Source of the DNA: Climacium dendroides
Taxonomy: Eukaryota; Streptophyta; Bryopsida; Hypnales; Climaciaceae
Assembly (NCBI GenBank): GCA_950106755.1
Contig: OX467087.1
Span: 21,952,047-22,016,046 of the forward strand
Direction of reading: 5' to 3'
DNA: 64,000 bases
In this document: piece by piece, positions 60,803 through 64,000 of the stretch
Numbering within the stretch: the stretch's first letter is position 1
Layout of the letters: every line of letters begins with the position of its first letter
Program-made: the position numbers and the translations under genes
The notes under the pieces: generated by a model
What the model saw: the letters and a program-made list of their open reading frames with translations, nothing else
What the model was told of the DNA's origin: nothing
Databases searched by the model: none

Positions 60803-63800
60803 ATGGAGCCATGGCCAGGCGGAGGAGGAGCGCCCTGGTGTATCGGCTCCGTGTTTCCGGCTCCGCAGCTTCTGACTGGTGCCGCTGCAATTCCATGTGA
60901 GCGAACCGCATTTTGGTTAAATATTGGTGGAGGTGGATCATTTCTGGCTTTGCGATCATGAAGTGTTGTTTTTTGAGAATTTTGACCTCTTCAATGTGCT
61001 GCAGTGGGACCGTTGATGTTCGATGGAAATGGAATGCCCCAGCGCCTTCTCTCTACGGGTAGCCCTCTCCCGCTGTTTGAAAGCTTCATGCCAAGCGTTT
61101 CTGAGGTGAATTAGATGCCGCGTTTCGGAAGCAAACTCTTTGAACTCAGCGCATTGATGATTTTTTATTGGATAGTACAATATCAACCTAGAAGCGGCAT
61201 ATTCTAATTCTCAGCTAGCGTTTCAAATAGTTCTTATCTCTTTTTGAATTCAATTCACAGAAAAACTCTGTGCAGCATCAAATAGAGATGGTTCTGTCGC
61301 TCTTAGGAGGTGCGTACGTTTTTGTAGATTTGTAAGAGGAGCGCCTGCAAGAGGACACTGTATCAATTTAGAGGCTACATATTCTGATGCTTAGCTAGTG
61401 CTTGAAATTGTGCTCTCCTCTTTTGAAATTCATTTCAAAACGTGATTGATTGCAGCAAAAGGAGGAGTTTCTGTCATTTCCAGGGGATGCATACGTTCCT
61501 GAAGACTTGTTGGAAGAGCACCTTCAAGAGGACACTGTATTAAGGAAGGCCTTCAGTGCCTACAGTTCTCAAATTCTTGGCAACCGCTTGCAGATTGTGG
61601 AGGTATTTATTGTTTGCCTTCAGAATTAGCTGTCGCCATATATCTCTGTTGTTGAGGCGCAGCTGACTTGTGACTTCAAGTGATTATAGCTTGATCACTT
61701 TTAGTTTCTGAAGTTCTTCATGCGGGGTGCGTGTATTGCCAGTGCAGAGATGGAGATTATGCGTTATTTTTTCCTACAGGTAATAACGTGGACCGCATTG
61801 GCGGTGCGCTTTGCTCTAGGGACACATTCAAAAAGTGGCATGTGTCTACCAATGCTGCCTGTCATCATTCCCTACAGAACACTTCTATTCCTCTGCGGCA
61901 ACCTATATTTCAGGTATTCATGCTAGTCGCTATACGAGTATACGCTGCAAGCGATAGATGTTAAGATGCTAATGGGCATTATCTAGGTGGTTGTATCTGT
62001 GGGTAAGATTGTGGCTATTATCGCACACCTGGGGTTCCTTGGCCGTATATGTTCCTTGATTCATGAAATACTCTGCAGGAAGCATGCACAATAATCCGGT
62101 AATACAGAATTGGGGCATGCTTGTCGGGGAAGTTATTCGCACGAGACAGCTCTCTATAGCAAGTAGATAGCCGGCTCAATTCTGACTATCTGGATCTTTC
62201 CTACTCTTGAATTTTGAGGTGGTGTTATTATAGAGCTTCAATTCAAACTTACGGAGTGCTTACGTTTGCAGCTCTCAGCAGTCAGGAAAGATTCGTGGGA
62301 TCCTGATAGTGGTTTTCTGGTAGCAGCGCGCTCATTGTACAATGTGCAATTTCTTCAAGGAAATCGAGAGGTACTCATAGTGAAATCCCTTGGGTATACT
62401 AATGACTAATGAAGCCTTAAGTGTTCTAGGAAGGGTTTTATGTACCTACATGATTTCAACTTTGCGTTCAATCAGACAACCGCACTAATAACTAGATTCA
62501 GATTTTCATCCTGAGCGTGAATTTTATAGGGTTTGTTCTAGCGTAGAGATATTCTTTGGAGGTTCTAGCAAGGTGAGATGTCGCCTTTCTATCTCACGGG
62601 CATGTTGGTCAGAAGTATGCACGTACGGTTTATTCAACAAGAGCAAGTTCGACACTACCATGCATGCTTGCTTTAGGATTTCTATCATGGTGAGTTCTAA
62701 TGAATGAGGACTATCACTGTTATTGCGAACACATCCTTATTTAGGGTTTCTAAATTTTTTTTAAATCTTGTTACAGGGATCAGAGATAGAATTTTCACTT
62801 CCCACGGCAACCAGTTTTGGGAAATATGTGTCACATGTAATCCTTCTTACCTGCCCATTCTGCAACCTGTTTATTGCTTGTGAAGTTTATTGTCAGTGTT
62901 TACAGGATCGCTATGAGGTGGGTCAGACACTCTCGGTTACCTCACCACTGCAAGTCCTAGTTGACCTTTCCATCTCATTTCAAAGTCCCTAGTGTTTGAG
63001 CTGGAAATGTGCCCCTCTTAACAAGGTTGCGGTGGCCTGCTAGAACTGGAGGATTGTCGTGTCTTGTCACTCAAAACTAGAATCATATCGGGTATCCTAA
63101 CACTCTTATGTAATTTTCCTTGGTAGGTAGCTTGGAATCAACACATTCAAGGTGAAGCAGCTGTGGTTCTGGAATCTGGAGAAGTTCTTTTATTTGACCT
63201 CCAGCGTGGCTTGTCTACCAATAATCTGAGTGCTAAAGCATCATATAATATTCCCCAACCATTAAACTCGTCGACATCATTTTCTGTGAGGACGAGACGG
63301 AACAGCAAACCAAGATCCAAAATAGCAATGCAAAAGAAAAGAATGAAACCCCATCCAGTCAGTAATCCATTTGAGTGGTGGCAGTGCGAGTATGCATGGC
63401 ATCCAAAGACACTTCTATTGGCCGGGTCGAGAGAAGTATCTCTCCTGGACTTCAGGGTTAAGAGTGGGAGTCCGGCAGATCAGTCCGGGGGTTCGTCTAC
63501 AAGTACAGAACATCTAGTCCAAAACTTCAATACATCTGTTGTAGCAAGAATTCCAGGGCTTGGTCGCACAGCAGGATACTTGAATCGTGCAGGTGCCAGT
63601 GAAGTTGTTTTGTCATTCGCACGAGCTGTTCACGATGGTTCGTACGAGTTTTGTATCTCAACAAAAAAGCATGTGATATTGTTTGATACCCGTCAACCGC
63701 AGACCCCACTCTTGCAGGTACTCAATTATCTCTGGAACATCTGTTAAATTACACGGGACACTTGATTTCATTTTCATCAAAGCGGATATATTTAATTCTG

Positions 63801-63937
63801 ACCATAGGGTTTTGGCGGGATGATCTGTTCTGTATTTCAGTGGCTTCATGGTATGGAAGCCGAACCTCCTAGTGTGCTTGCTATGTGTCCTATTCCTTCA
63901 ACAAGTCAAGAGGACTCAGTAACTCCTTCTGATAAAG
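60803..63937 (+). CDS. TAF1C: TAF1C/Rrn6-like RNA polymerase I initiation factor subunit, N-terminal part (runs off window)
   Basis: Probable SL1/core-factor subunit for Pol I transcription of rRNA genes. Exons seen: 60803-60896, 61005-61105, 61456-61602, 61743-61913, 62272-62370, 62777-62836, 63127-63717, 63841-63937; GT-AG introns with matching phases give about 453 residues, and the last exon ends in phase 1 with the gene continuing to the right. The start MEPWPGGGGAPWCIGSVFPA is the first ATG after a stop in frame. Recognisable blocks are LGPLMFD, YALFFPTGNN, HVAWNQHIQGEAAVVLESGEVLLFDL, WWQCEYAWHPKTLLLA (from residue 308), FCISTKKHVILFDTRQPQTPLLQWLHG; these are the beta-propeller strands of plant TAF1C-like proteins. 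A basic stretch (KKRMKPH) sits before the WWQCEYAWHP block. A decayed copy of exon 3 lies in intron 2. Confidence 0.82.
61181..61363 (+). pseudogene. Decayed tandem copy of TAF1C-like exon 3
   Basis: This segment repeats the next 180 bases (61361-61546), including intron sequence, the acceptor and the first 87 bases of exon 3. The pseudo-exon at 61276 follows an intact TGCAG and reads LGGAYVFVDL, stop, EERLQEDTV, against PGDAYVPEDLLEEHLQEDTV in the real exon. The stop is TAA where the real exon has a leucine codon. No donor belongs to the copy, because the duplication ends inside the exon, so it is probably not spliced in. Confidence 0.8.
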
Positions 63938-64000
63938 GTAGCTTTTAAAGTCTTGTCTCAGCGTACATCCTACTCTTTTTTTCCCCCTAAGGTTTTCGTT

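Overview
The window reads as nuclear DNA of a land plant. Five protein genes have spliceosomal GT-AG introns, with exon phases that join exactly. They encode plant-type proteins: a secreted serine carboxypeptidase, an FSD1-type iron superoxide dismutase, a plastid-type CCS, a TAF1C/Rrn6-like Pol I factor and a CDC14/SIN-like protein. Between them lies AT-rich DNA full of decayed transposons. I cannot name the species from sequence alone. A non-seed plant is possible, but that is a guess.

Layout: 1-30.6 kb has no intact gene that I can recognise. It holds a heavily mutated L1-type LINE on the minus strand (about 4.0-8.65 kb), an unrecognised coding remnant on the same strand (about 9.85-10.9 kb), several MITE or foldback elements, and a roughly 3 kb TIR-bounded element (19.5-22.5 kb) filled with short near-palindromic motifs. 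From 30.7 to 37.1 kb (+) lies a complete 10-exon serine carboxypeptidase. From 38.2 to 41.4 kb (-) lies a complete 5-exon CDC14/SIN-like gene. From 41.4 to 49.8 kb the DNA is AT-rich and repeat-bearing. FeSOD (49.8-52.2 kb, -) and CCS (53.7-55.8 kb, +) are divergent neighbours separated by about 1.5 kb. From 55.8 to 60.5 kb is more repeat-rich DNA. A TAF1C-like gene starts at 60.8 kb (+) and runs off the right edge.

Functional logic: FeSOD and CCS both belong to copper-economy and superoxide metabolism. In plants FeSOD replaces Cu/ZnSOD when copper is short, and CCS loads copper into Cu/ZnSOD. Their shared upstream region holds 16 GTAC cores, the binding core of SPL7/CRR1-type copper regulators, with seven packed in 123 bp next to CCS. 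This CCS also lacks the usual metal-binding cysteine pair in its first domain, while its C-terminal CxC is intact. The TAF1C-like gene has a double telo-box upstream, as ribosome-biogenesis genes often do, and contains a decayed tandem copy of its third exon.

Exon models were built by hand from reading frame, splice consensus and family knowledge. No search or transcript data were available.
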